A DNA stretch of 64,000 nucleotides, taken from contig DASVLJ010000070.1 in the NCBI GenBank assembly GCA_036384915.1, positions 62,001 to 126,000 on the forward strand, given 5' to 3'. The notes beneath the pieces were generated by a model. That model saw nothing but the letters and a program-made list of their open reading frames with translations, ran no database searches and was not told the origin of the DNA. Positions 45,814-54,088 of this stretch are shown here, piece after piece. A program made the position numbers and the translations under genes. The first letter of the stretch is position 1. Each line of letters starts with the position of its first letter. The DNA is from PKWO01 sp036384915 (GTDB lineage Bacteria; Pseudomonadota; Gammaproteobacteria; Burkholderiales; Burkholderiaceae_D).

Positions 45814-46586
45814 CATTCCTCGAGTTCGTCGATGGCCATCTGCACGTCCAGCCGCTCCATCGCATCGGCGGCTTCGAAGGCGGCGGCTTCTTCGTAAAGC
45901 TTGACGGCTTCGTCCATCTTCTTTTTCCCTTCCAGCATGACGAGGCCGTTGGCGTACTCGATGCGTGCGATGGCGGAGTCGGGATTGAGCGTGATGGCTT
46001 TCTTGTACAGCTTCAAGCCTTCGTCTTTCTTGGCGCCATAGGTCAGGCCGCCTATCATGGCGCCTATCTTGTCGATGACTTCCGCATGGTAGGTGGCCAG
46101 GCCGATGTGGGCGTCCGCATGCTTGGGCGCAAGCTTGATTGCGGTCTCCAGAGCGTTCTTGACCTTGCCTCCTATTCCTTGCGCGAGCGCCTTGGCGACG
46201 GAAATGCCTTGCGCGTATCGGCCCAACGCATAGGCTTGCCAATAATAGCCGGCGGCATTCTTCGGTTCTTCGGCTTGCTGTTCTTCGGCGCGCTCGGCAA
46301 CTTCCTGGAACATCTTGAGTTTCTTGGCTTCGGATTTTTCCAGGTAATTGGCATAGATGGCCGTGGCCTTGTTGGCGACGGAATAGCCGGCCATGCCTTG
46401 TTCCAGGCCGAGCTTGGCAGCTTTCTCGAACTCGCCTGCGTGGAAGGCGATCCAGGCATCGACCAGGGCGGCGTCCTTGGGGAAAGGCTCGCAATCGCCG
46501 GCGTGGAGGCGCGCCCAGGCTTTCTTCAGGCTGGCTGCGGTGTAAGTGTATGCCGGATCGGCGTAGGGGAATTTGGTCCAGGCCAT
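45813..46586 (-). CDS. TPR-like repeat protein
   Basis: A 257-residue helical protein. Its N-terminus WTKFPYADPAYTYTAASLKKAW is followed by several TPR-like units, the clearest being AIKLAPKHADAHIGLATYHAEV and AITLNPDSAIARIEYANGLVML, and a C-terminal acidic end. No signal peptide, so cytoplasmic. Probably a protein-protein adaptor. Two neighbouring ATGs are possible starts; 46586 has 6-bp spacing from AGGAG. Same strand as the TetR gene 23 bp upstream. Confidence 0.8.
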   Translation of the reverse strand: MAWTKFPYADPAYTYTAASLKKAWARLHAGDCEPFPKDAALVDAWIAFHAGEFEKAAKLGLEQGMAGYSVANKATAIYANYLEKSEAKKLKMFQEVAERAEEQQAEEPKNAAGYYWQAYALGRYAQGISVAKALAQGIGGKVKNALETAIKLAPKHADAHIGLATYHAEVIDKIGAMIGGLTYGAKKDEGLKLYKKAITLNPDSAIARIEYANGLVMLEGKKKMDEAVKLYEEAAAFEAADAMERLDVQMAIDELEE

Positions 46587-46608
46587 CATGGTCTCCTGTT
46601 GACTGCTG

Positions 46609-47274
46609 CTAGTTGATTTTCTTGAGGTATTCCTCAGCCAGCTTATGGAACAGCAATTGCGTCGGCCCGCGCAGGTAGGGGCCGATCTGCGACAGCACCT
46701 GGTAGCAGCCGCGCGCCAGGGCGTCGGCAATCGCTTGCTGTTCGGTGTACTTGCGCGGATTGCGCACGTATTCGTAAGAGAGCCAATAGGTCGCCACCAC
46801 CACCATGTTGGTGGCCAGGGCGTCTATCTCGATTTCGCTCGCTTCCAGTGCGCCGCTGTTCTTCAAGCCTTCGCACAGCGCCTTGGCGACCTTGATCTTG
46901 TGCGCCAGGATTTGCTTGAAGTGCAGCTCGAGCTTGCGATTGCGCGAGAGCAGGTCGTTCAGGTCGCGGTAAAAGAAGCGGTAGCGCCACACCAGCTCGA
47001 ACATCAGGTGCAGGTAGAGCCAGACGTCTTCGATGTTGGGATTGCGGTCGGCCGGCACGGCCAGCATGCGTTCGATTTCGTTCTCGAATTGCGAGAAGAT
47101 CGAATTGACGATGTCGTCCTTGTTGCGGAAATGGTAGTAGAGGTTGCCCGGCGAGATATTCATCTCTTCCGAAATCACCGTGGTCGTGATATTCGGTTCG
47201 CCGAACTCGTTGAACAATCGCAGCGACAGTTCGAGGATGCGTTCACGGGTGCGGCGCGGGGCTTTTTGTTGCAT
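46609..47274 (-). CDS. TetR family regulator
   Basis: A 221-residue TetR-type regulator. The HTH is at residues 15-60: RILELSLRLFNEFGEPNIT, then ISEEMNISPGNLYYHFRNKDDIV. The ligand domain is long and has a distinct end, ATYWLSYEYVRNP. The type resembles regulators next to lipid and polyhydroxyalkanoate genes. I use the Met at 47274 after GAGAGACAAG; the frame extends to 47310. It lies directly after the patatin gene and 2 kb from the reductase gene, whose control it may share. Confidence 0.9.
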   Translation of the reverse strand: MQQKAPRRTRERILELSLRLFNEFGEPNITTTVISEEMNISPGNLYYHFRNKDDIVNSIFSQFENEIERMLAVPADRNPNIEDVWLYLHLMFELVWRYRFFYRDLNDLLSRNRKLELHFKQILAHKIKVAKALCEGLKNSGALEASEIEIDALATNMVVVATYWLSYEYVRNPRKYTEQQAIADALARGCYQVLSQIGPYLRGPTQLLFHKLAEEYLKKIN

Positions 47275-47311
47275 CTTGTCTCTCTGTGATAGTGCCTTTG
47301 CCAAGAGCATA

Positions 47312-48538
47312 TCATTGAATGTGCGCCACCTTCAATTTGTGTTCCAGGTCGGACAGAGCCCGGCGCAACTGATTGATGCGGAAGCGGTCACGGGTCATGG
47401 TGGGCGGCTTTCCGACCAGGGTCAGGCTCTTGTCGCGCAATACCGAGGCCTTGAGCCGCAAGCCGTGGCGCGCCAGCTTGCGCCCGATTTCCTCGCGGTT
47501 TTCCCACAGGTATTCGCGCGTGCGCTGGTAGGCGTTTTCGCACAGGCGGCGCCGGTTGCCGGTGGAAAACAGGTTGGTGAAGAACATCTCGGCATCGAGC
47601 TGGTCCGGCTCGAACAGCAGGATGTCGGCATGCGGATGGCTCAGCGCATAGCTTTCGATGCCGCGCGCCACGCGTGAATGGATGATGGCGCGCAGCGTCT
47701 GCGACAGCACCGCAAGCAGGCCGCCGCGGCTCAGCTTGCCCGGGCCGAGCGCGGCGCGCGCATTGTAGGGCACGATGGGGTTAAGGCAAAACACCAACTC
47801 GGCGCCGTGGTCGAGCGCGATCGACGCATGCAGGGTCTTCTTCAACACGCCGTCTATCATGTGCCGGCCCTTGATCCGGACCGGCGGGAACAGGCCCGGC
47901 ACCGCCGCGCTGGCGCGGGCCGCACGCGAGATCGGCACATCGTCATGGCCCGGCTGGCCGTAGCGGATGGCTTCGCCGGAATCCAGGTCGGTGGCAACCA
48001 GCACCAGGCGCTGGCGCAACTGGCGGAAATCGTCGCTGCGGCCGGGCAGGCTGAAGGTTTTGGCCAGGAATTCCTCCAAGCCAACGCCTGAGAGTATCCC
48101 GGTGGGCAGGGCTTCCTTGAGCCGCTCGAACGAACCGGCCAAGCTGCGGCCGCCCCCGCCCTTGTTGCGCGCATAGTGCAGCATGGAGCCTGCAATCAGC
48201 CGGGGCAGAACGGCGGCGCGCTTGCGCAACTCGGGCCAGGCTGGACGCAGCAGCAATTCGGGCTTGAACATTTCCCCATCTGCCTGGCCCGCGTCGCTTT
48301 CGATGAACATGCGGCACATTTCGTGCGGCGTGATGCCATTGGCCAATCCGGACGCGATGATGCCCCCGGCGCTGATGCCGACATAGACTTCGGCTTCGTT
48401 CCAGTCCAATCCCGTGACGGCTTCCTCGATCGCTGCCAGCGCACCGATTTCGTAGACCGCGCCGAGCGGCCCGCCGCCAGCCAAAACGAGGCCGATCCGT
48501 GCGGTATGCGGTTTCGGGGAGGAACGGCGCTGGGACAT
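47312..48538 (-). CDS. Patatin-like phospholipase
   Basis: A 408-residue patatin-type acyl hydrolase. The oxyanion loop is LAGGGPLGAVYEIG, the catalytic Ser is in VGISAGG (GxSxG) and the catalytic Asp is in MIDGVLKKTLH (DG). No signal peptide, so it probably acts inside the cell or on inner-membrane lipid, releasing fatty acids. A TTG at 48553 is an alternative start. It sits between the phasin-like gene and tetR on the same strand, 4 kb or less from the acyl reductase gene. Confidence 0.9.
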   Translation of the reverse strand: MSQRRSSPKPHTARIGLVLAGGGPLGAVYEIGALAAIEEAVTGLDWNEAEVYVGISAGGIIASGLANGITPHEMCRMFIESDAGQADGEMFKPELLLRPAWPELRKRAAVLPRLIAGSMLHYARNKGGGGRSLAGSFERLKEALPTGILSGVGLEEFLAKTFSLPGRSDDFRQLRQRLVLVATDLDSGEAIRYGQPGHDDVPISRAARASAAVPGLFPPVRIKGRHMIDGVLKKTLHASIALDHGAELVFCLNPIVPYNARAALGPGKLSRGGLLAVLSQTLRAIIHSRVARGIESYALSHPHADILLFEPDQLDAEMFFTNLFSTGNRRRLCENAYQRTREYLWENREEIGRKLARHGLRLKASVLRDKSLTLVGKPPTMTRDRFRINQLRRALSDLEHKLKVAHIQ

Positions 48539-48594
48539 GAAGCTATGCTGCAAAGATAGCGCCTTGTGCGTTGCACAAGGCGCAGGGAGCAGGT

Positions 48595-49269
48595 TTATTC
48601 AGCGTTGCCGGAGGCGGAGCCCGTCGGGGCTGCTGCTGTTGTGGGAGCGACGGTCGATTTCTTTGCTGCCGGCTTCCTGGCAGGAGCCTTCTTGGCTGCC
48701 GGGGCCTTGGCCGCGGGTTTTGTCGTGGCTTTCTTGACAGGGGCCTTGACGGTTTTTGCCGCGGGGGGCTTTGCTGTCTTGGCGGCCGGCTTGGCTGCGG
48801 CAACCGTCTTCTTGGCCGCGGGCTTGGCAACTACCGGCTTGGCTGTCGGTTTGGCAGGGCTTTTGCCCGACAATGCCGCGACGGCCTTGCTCAATTCCTC
48901 GATCTGCTTGGTCAGGGCGGCGACGTCCTTGCGTGTCGGCACGCCGAGGCTGGACAAGGCGCGCGAGACGCGCTCTTCGAACACTTGTTCCAGCTTGTCC
49001 CAGGAGCCGGATGCCTGCTTGCCCACATTACCTGCCATTTTGCTCACCGTATCGGTTACGTCGGAAACCTTGCCTTCAGCAAGCTTTTGCGTGCGCTTTT
49101 GCAAGTCTGTGCCTTCCCTGACCAGCTTGGCGAATACCTTGCCGCCTTCTTCCTGGGCCTTGGCAAAGGCGCCCAGGCCGGCTTGCCAGATTTGCTGCGC
49201 CGAAGCGCGCACGGCATCGGCCATTTGCTTGTCGTCCGATTTTGCCAGGGTCTTCAATTTCTTCACCAT
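48595..49269 (-). CDS. Phasin/PhaF-like granule-associated protein
   Basis: A 224-residue protein in two parts. Residues 1 to about 115 form an amphipathic helical phasin domain (SAQQIWQAGLGAFAKAQEEG, VFAKLVREGTDLQKRTQ), ending in a coiled-coil-like VAALTKQIEELSKAVAAL. The rest is a Lys/Ala/Pro-rich tail with repeated PAAKK/KPAAK units, like the histone-like tail of PhaF, which can bind DNA. It would coat polyhydroxyalkanoate or other lipid granules. The ATG at 49269 is chosen because GGAG stands six bases before it. Confidence 0.85.
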   Translation of the reverse strand: MVKKLKTLAKSDDKQMADAVRASAQQIWQAGLGAFAKAQEEGGKVFAKLVREGTDLQKRTQKLAEGKVSDVTDTVSKMAGNVGKQASGSWDKLEQVFEERVSRALSSLGVPTRKDVAALTKQIEELSKAVAALSGKSPAKPTAKPVVAKPAAKKTVAAAKPAAKTAKPPAAKTVKAPVKKATTKPAAKAPAAKKAPARKPAAKKSTVAPTTAAAPTGSASGNAE

Positions 49270-49673
49270 GCTGTTCTCCATGTTTTGGGTTGTCCGACAG
49301 CTCGCAGCTTGTGTGGCGTACCTTACGGTATCGCGCGACAGCAAGCATCCTACCATTGCCGGGATTCATCCCAGCCTACAAAGCACTTCAGTATTGCAGT
49401 GTAGACCGGAAAAGTAGAAGGCGGTTTCTAATCGGGGCAATGCGCCGCATTCCGATCCGCGCAACAGCGCCCCAGGACATGCTTGCCAAGCCGCCACAGG
49501 CCTGCAATCATAGCCGTTCATTTATTAATAAAACGGCGCCTCCAACAGTCGTAGCGAGCGGGCCAAGGTCGGACCGAGAAGCGCAGCCGTACGAAGGTAC
49601 GGCGAGCATCGCCGGTTCGAGATTGGGCCGCGCAGCAGATTGTTGGAGGCGCCGTGCACGCAAAGGAGACTTT
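49270..49673. other. Intergenic region between phasin and acyl reductase genes
   Basis: No gene is supported in these 404 bp. The left part must hold the leftward promoter of the phasin gene. An AT-rich stretch at 49519-49533 (TTTATTAATAAAA) could hold a rightward promoter or be the insertion edge. The right part is the 121-bp element listed separately, ending 19 bp before the reductase start. Confidence 0.6.
49534..49654. repeat. 121-bp element with 14-bp perfect inverted ends in reductase leader
   Basis: CGGCGCCTCCAACA at 49534-49547 and TGTTGGAGGCGCCG at 49641-49654 are perfect inverted copies. Between them lies a GC-rich core with its own hairpin, CCGTAC-GAAG-GTACGG at 49587-49602. If transcribed, the whole leader folds into one long stem with an internal stem-loop, leaving only the ribosome site AAGGAG before the ATG unpaired. 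It is either a MITE-type insertion or a structured leader; the core looks like a dispersed sequence of this bacterial family, from memory only. Confidence 0.7.
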
Positions 49674-51662
49674 ATGCAGTATTTCGTCACGGGCGCAACC
49701 GGTTTCATCGGCAAACGGCTGGTCAAGAAGCTCCTGGCCCGCAAAGGCAGCGTCGTTTATTTCCTCATGCGTGAAGCGAGCCGCGACAAGGTTGCCCACC
49801 TGCTCGACTATTGGGGCGTGTCGAAGACGCGCGCCATTCCCGTTTTCGGCGACCTGCGCGAAGCCAGGCTCGGCGTCTCGAAGGAAGACCAGAAGACGCT
49901 GCACAAGAGTATCGACCACTTCTTCCATCTGGCCGCCGTGTACGACCTGTCGGCCGATGCGGACGAGCAGATGGCCGTCAACGTCGAAGGTACGCGCCAC
50001 ACGGTGGCGCTGGCCAATGCCATCGGGGCGAAGTGCCTGCATCACGTGAGCTCGATCGCCGCCGCAGGCCTCTATGAAGGCGTGTTCCGCGAGGATATGT
50101 TCGAGGAGGCGGAAAACCTCGACCATCCCTATTTCGCCACCAAGCACGAATCGGAAAAGATCGTGCGCCACGAATCGAAAGTGCCGTTCCGCGTCTATCG
50201 TCCCGGCATGGTGGTGGGCGATTCCAAGACCGGCGAGATGGACAAGATTGATGGCCCGTATTACTTTTTCAAGCCGATCCAGCGCGTGCGCCAGATCCTG
50301 CCGCCGTGGATGCCGATGATCGGTCTCGAAGGCGGACGCATCAACATCGTGCCGGTCGATTACGTGGTCGATGCGATGGATCATATCGCGCACAAGGACG
50401 GGCTGGACGGCAAGTGCTTCCACCTGACCGACCCCGAGCCGATGCGCGTGGGCGACGTGCTCAACACCTTTGCCCGTTCCGCTCATGCTCCCGTGATGGG
50501 CTTGCGCATCAATGCGGCCTTGCTCGGCTTTATCCCGAAGTCGGTCAAGAAAGGCATGATGTCCCTGACGCCGGTGCGTCGCGTGCGCAACGCCGTGATG
50601 AAGGATCTCGGCCTGCCGGAAGACTTGATGCAGTTCATCAATTACCCGACGCGCTTCGACAATCGCGACACGGCGGCGGCCCTCAAGGGTTCCGGCATCT
50701 CGTGCCCGCGCCTGGCCGACTATTCCGACTGCGTCTGGGATTACTGGGAGCGTAATCTCGATCCGGCACTATTGATCGACCACACGCTGCGCGGCCAGGT
50801 GGCCGGCAAGGTGGTGCTGATCACCGGCGGATCGTCCGGCATCGGCCTGGCGGCGGCGCACAAGATCGCCGAAGCCGGCGCGATCACCATCATTTGCGGA
50901 CGCGACGAGGAAAAGCTGGCCGAGGCCAAGCGTGAAATCCAGGAACGCGGCTTCGACGTCATCACCTACTCGGCCGACGTGGCCGACATGGCCGATTGCG
51001 ACCGCTTCGTCAAGCTGCTGCTGGAAAATCATGGCGGTGTGGATGTGCTGATCAACAATGCCGGCCGTTCGATCCGGCGCGGCATCGAATCGAGCTTCGA
51101 CCGTTTCCACGATTTCGAGCGCACCATGCAGCTCAATTACTTCGGCGCCTTGCGCGTAACCATGGGCCTGCTGCCGAAGATGATAGAAAACAAGCGCGGC
51201 CAGGTGATCAATATCTCCTCGATCGGCGTGCTGACCAATGCGCCGCGCTTCTCGGCCTATGTCGCTTCCAAGTCCGCGCTCGATGCCTGGACGCGTTGCG
51301 CGGCGTCGGAATTCGCCGACGTCGGCATCAAGTTCACCACCATCAACATGCCGCTGGTGCGCACGCCGATGATCGCACCGACCAAGATCTACAACAACGT
51401 GCCGACGCTGTCGCCGGAGGAGGCGGCCGATCTGATCGCGCAAGCCATCGTCTACAAGCCGGTGCGCATTGCCACGCGCCTCGGTATCCTCGGCGAAGTG
51501 GTGCACGCGCTGGTGCCTCGCATAGCCCAGATCGTGATGAATACCAGCTTCCGCATGTTCCCTGACTCCGATGCGGCAAAGAAGGATGGGGAAAAGAAGG
51601 CGCCGCAGATGAATGCCGACCAGATGGCCTTGCAACAGTTGCTGCGCGGTATACACTTCTGA
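49674..51662 (+). CDS. Two-domain fatty acyl-CoA reductase (alcohol-forming type)
   Basis: A 662-residue fusion. Residues 1-370 are an extended SDR: cofactor loop TGATGFIG, FHLAAVYDL, and catalytic YFATK. Residues about 375-662 are a classical SDR: TGGSSGIG, NNAGRSIRR, and YVASK. Both active sites look complete. Length, order and motifs (LDHPYFATKHESEK, INYPTRFD, DYWERNLDP, RFSAYVASKSALDAW) match what I recall of the Marinobacter Maqu_2220 reductase, which reduces acyl-CoA or acyl-ACP through the aldehyde to fatty alcohol with NADPH. AAGGAG precedes the ATG. Activity is inferred, not shown. Confidence 0.85.
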   Translation: MQYFVTGATGFIGKRLVKKLLARKGSVVYFLMREASRDKVAHLLDYWGVSKTRAIPVFGDLREARLGVSKEDQKTLHKSIDHFFHLAAVYDLSADADEQMAVNVEGTRHTVALANAIGAKCLHHVSSIAAAGLYEGVFREDMFEEAENLDHPYFATKHESEKIVRHESKVPFRVYRPGMVVGDSKTGEMDKIDGPYYFFKPIQRVRQILPPWMPMIGLEGGRINIVPVDYVVDAMDHIAHKDGLDGKCFHLTDPEPMRVGDVLNTFARSAHAPVMGLRINAALLGFIPKSVKKGMMSLTPVRRVRNAVMKDLGLPEDLMQFINYPTRFDNRDTAAALKGSGISCPRLADYSDCVWDYWERNLDPALLIDHTLRGQVAGKVVLITGGSSGIGLAAAHKIAEAGAITIICGRDEEKLAEAKREIQERGFDVITYSADVADMADCDRFVKLLLENHGGVDVLINNAGRSIRRGIESSFDRFHDFERTMQLNYFGALRVTMGLLPKMIENKRGQVINISSIGVLTNAPRFSAYVASKSALDAWTRCAASEFADVGIKFTTINMPLVRTPMIAPTKIYNNVPTLSPEEAADLIAQAIVYKPVRIATRLGILGEVVHALVPRIAQIVMNTSFRMFPDSDAAKKDGEKKAPQMNADQMALQQLLRGIHF

Positions 51663-51669
51663 TTTTCGC

Positions 51670-51700
51670 TTGACCCTCACGCGACGTGAGGCTTTATCTT
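51670..51700 (+). promoter_or_regulatory. MerR-type promoter with 19-bp spacer and palindrome
   Basis: The -35 box TTGACC (51670-51675) and the -10 box TATCTT (51695-51700) are separated by 19 bp, the over-long spacer typical of MerR-controlled promoters. The spacer region holds a perfect palindrome, CCTCACG-CGA-CGTGAGG (51675-51691). The promoter begins 8 bp after the reductase stop and lies 24 bp before the MerR gene, so self-activation is likely. Confidence 0.85.
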
Positions 51701-51723
51701 GGGTTCCAGAGGAGGGCGGGACG

Positions 51724-52749
51724 GTGTTGTTGAAGATCGGCGCGTTGGCAAAACATACGGGTTTGACCATCCGTACCCTGCGCCACTACGACGACGTCGG
51801 CTTGCTCGTTCCCTCGCACCGATCCGAAGCCGGCTATCGCATGTATGGCGATGAGGACATCCATCGCCTGCATCGCATCTGTGCCTTGAAGCAACTGGGC
51901 CTCGGCCTGGCCGAGATCGGTGAGACGCTGGCCAACAATGGAGCGGACCTCGGCGACATCATTGCGCGCCAGCTTGCCGAACTCGACCGCCAGGCCGAGC
52001 AGATGGACAAGCTACGTGCGCAACTGCTGCGTCTCCAGGCGCAGATGGAGCAGGGGGCCGTGCCGGAGATGGCCGATTGGCTGATTACTCTGGAGCTCAT
52101 GACCATGTATGAAAAGTATTTCAACCCCGATGAATTGCAGACACTGGAAGCGTACCGCCGGCAAGCCGGGCCGGATCTCGATGGGCGCTGGGCCGCATTG
52201 ATGCAATCCTTGCGCGCCTTGATGGACCAGGGCGTGCCGCCGCACCATGAGCGTGCGCAGGAAGCCGCCGCTGAATGGTTTCCGCTGATACAGGAGACGA
52301 TAGGCGACGATACCGGCCTGCTGACCAAACTCGACGCCATGGCGCGCAACGAGCCGTCCGTGCGGCAGCAGCTCGGCATGGACGAAGCCGTGATGGATTA
52401 CCTGCGCGCCTGTCTTGGCGCGCGCAATGCCGAGATATACCGTCGCTACCTGACGCCGCAGGAACTCGAAAAGGTCATGCAGGGGCGCGCCAAGACCTGG
52501 GGCCAGTGGCCGCCCGTGGTGTCGGCCATGCGCAAGCTTTATGATGCCGGCGCCGCCGTCACCGACCCTGAAGTGCGCGAAGTGGCGGCGAAATGGAAAG
52601 TCTTGTTCGATGTCACGCACGCCGGAGACGACGGCACGCTCAGAGCCAAGCTGCGCGTTGCGTACATTGAAGAGCCGGAACTGTTGCGTGGTTCCGGGCT
52701 TGATCTACCCTTGCTGGAATACGTTGGACGGGCGATGGCTGCCTTATAG
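51724..52749 (+). CDS. MerR family regulator with TipA-like effector domain
   Basis: A 341-residue protein. Residues 1-75 are the MerR winged helix (KIGALAKHTGLTIRTLRHYDDVGLL). A coiled dimer helix follows (about 80-115). The long C-terminal part starts MYEKYFNPDELQTLEAYR and has a second similar segment (IYRRYLTPQELEKVM), resembling two TipAS-like ligand-binding units. Such domains bind bulky hydrophobic compounds. It starts at GTG with GGAGGGCGGG upstream and has its own MerR-type promoter right after the reductase gene. Controlling the neighbours is plausible. Confidence 0.88.
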   Translation: MLLKIGALAKHTGLTIRTLRHYDDVGLLVPSHRSEAGYRMYGDEDIHRLHRICALKQLGLGLAEIGETLANNGADLGDIIARQLAELDRQAEQMDKLRAQLLRLQAQMEQGAVPEMADWLITLELMTMYEKYFNPDELQTLEAYRRQAGPDLDGRWAALMQSLRALMDQGVPPHHERAQEAAAEWFPLIQETIGDDTGLLTKLDAMARNEPSVRQQLGMDEAVMDYLRACLGARNAEIYRRYLTPQELEKVMQGRAKTWGQWPPVVSAMRKLYDAGAAVTDPEVREVAAKWKVLFDVTHAGDDGTLRAKLRVAYIEEPELLRGSGLDLPLLEYVGRAMAAL

Positions 52750-52883
52750 GTGCCTGTTTTAGGTGTCCGTTTCCTTGGCGCGTCGCGGGCAATGTGAAAC
52801 GGCCCGCAAATATTGGAGCGGCCAAGGCTGTTTTAGCGGATACTGTGCCACATCAATGCGGATCAGGTAGCCAAAACGATATC

Positions 52884-53816
52884 ATGAATGCCGGGAAACA
52901 CCGCGTAGACCGATTCACGCATTGGACTACGGCGGGCGTCAGCATACTCAATGGAGCCGTTGGAGATTACCTGGTTCGCAGGAACAACAGCTTGGCGATC
53001 GATATGGCGTTCGTGCATCGCGGGCGGGGGCTCACGCTCGAAAAAGATGCCTTGCGTGCAGCCTATCCTGACTCCGACGGCCATTTGTGCATCTTCCTGC
53101 ATGGCCTGTGTTGCAGCGAATCGTCCTGGCAATTTCCCGATCATGATGCTGCTGCCGGTAAAACTTATGGCAGCCTTCTTCACGACGAGATGGGAGTGAC
53201 GTCCTTGTTCGTGCGCTACAACACCGGCTTGTCCATCGCGGAAAACGGCCGGCGCCTGGCCAGACTGCTCGATGCCTTGCTGGGGGCATTTCCGGTTCCC
53301 GTACGCGAAATCGTGCTGTTCGGCCACAGCATGGGCGGGCTGGTGGCGCGTTCAGCCGCCGTCGCAGGCGGTGCCTGGCTGCCATTGGTCAGCAAAATGT
53401 TTTATTTCGGCACGCCGCACGAGGGAGCCGATTTGGCAAAGATTGCCCATACGACAGCCGCCATCCTCGATGCCATGCCGAGCCGGGTATCGCGCCTGAT
53501 CGGCGGAATTTTCGACATGCGCAGCGAGGGCATCAAGGACTTGCGCGAGGGACTGGGCGCTACAGGTTCGCAGAGTGATGCGCAATCGATACGGCATTAT
53601 CTGGTTGCCGGCACCTTGGCCGATGATCCGCAACATCCGATCAGCCGCGTTCTGGGCGATGGTTTGGTGCGTGTGCCGGACACGCCGGAATATGCCGGGA
53701 ATGCGTCGCGGGTGAGGACAGTCGTCTTCCCCGGCCTGCATCATATGGCCTTGGCGCACGACATGGACGTGTACCGGCAAATCAAGGATTGGATGAGAGA
53801 AGGGGCGGACGCATGA
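52884..53816 (+). CDS. Alpha/beta hydrolase, lipase-like
   Basis: A 310-residue hydrolase of the esterase/lipase kind, similar to PGAP1-like proteins: FLHGLCCSESSW (oxyanion), nucleophile elbow GHSMGG, FYFGTPHEGAD, Asp in LGDGLVRVP and His in GLHHMALAHD. No signal peptide. The substrate is likely a lipid ester, judging from the fold and the neighbours. No strong ribosome site is visible at the ATG at 52884, so the start is less sure. Its stop overlaps the start of the next small gene (ATGA). Confidence 0.85.
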   Translation: MNAGKHRVDRFTHWTTAGVSILNGAVGDYLVRRNNSLAIDMAFVHRGRGLTLEKDALRAAYPDSDGHLCIFLHGLCCSESSWQFPDHDAAAGKTYGSLLHDEMGVTSLFVRYNTGLSIAENGRRLARLLDALLGAFPVPVREIVLFGHSMGGLVARSAAVAGGAWLPLVSKMFYFGTPHEGADLAKIAHTTAAILDAMPSRVSRLIGGIFDMRSEGIKDLREGLGATGSQSDAQSIRHYLVAGTLADDPQHPISRVLGDGLVRVPDTPEYAGNASRVRTVVFPGLHHMALAHDMDVYRQIKDWMREGADA

Positions 53817-54088
53817 ATCGAATCACGCTTGCGCAATTGCGCGGGGCCAAGGATTTGCTGGAAGACGCGGTGCTTGCCGGAACCGATGCGGCCGAGCGGC
53901 TGCAACTATCGATGGCGCGCCGACCCTACGCTGCCTTGGAAATGATCTTGCCGATTGCCGCTCCTGTACGGGCTGTCGAGCAGGTTCAGGCTGCGATTAC
54001 GCTGGGCATTTACGGCACGATTCGTTCAACCACGCGCGCGGCGGCATTGCTGGCAGGGAGCGTACTGGATCTGGCCGAGCGGACTTAA
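53813..54088 (+). CDS. Small hypothetical protein coupled to hydrolase
   Basis: A 91-residue helical protein with a central hydrophobic stretch (PYAALEMILPIAAPVRAV) and a second one near the end (AALLAGSVLDLA). It may associate with a membrane or a lipid surface. The ATGA overlap with the hydrolase gene supports a functional pair. No family recognised. It ends in a 4-bp convergent overlap with the next hydrolase gene. Confidence 0.65.
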   Translation: MNRITLAQLRGAKDLLEDAVLAGTDAAERLQLSMARRPYAALEMILPIAAPVRAVEQVQAAITLGIYGTIRSTTRAAALLAGSVLDLAERT

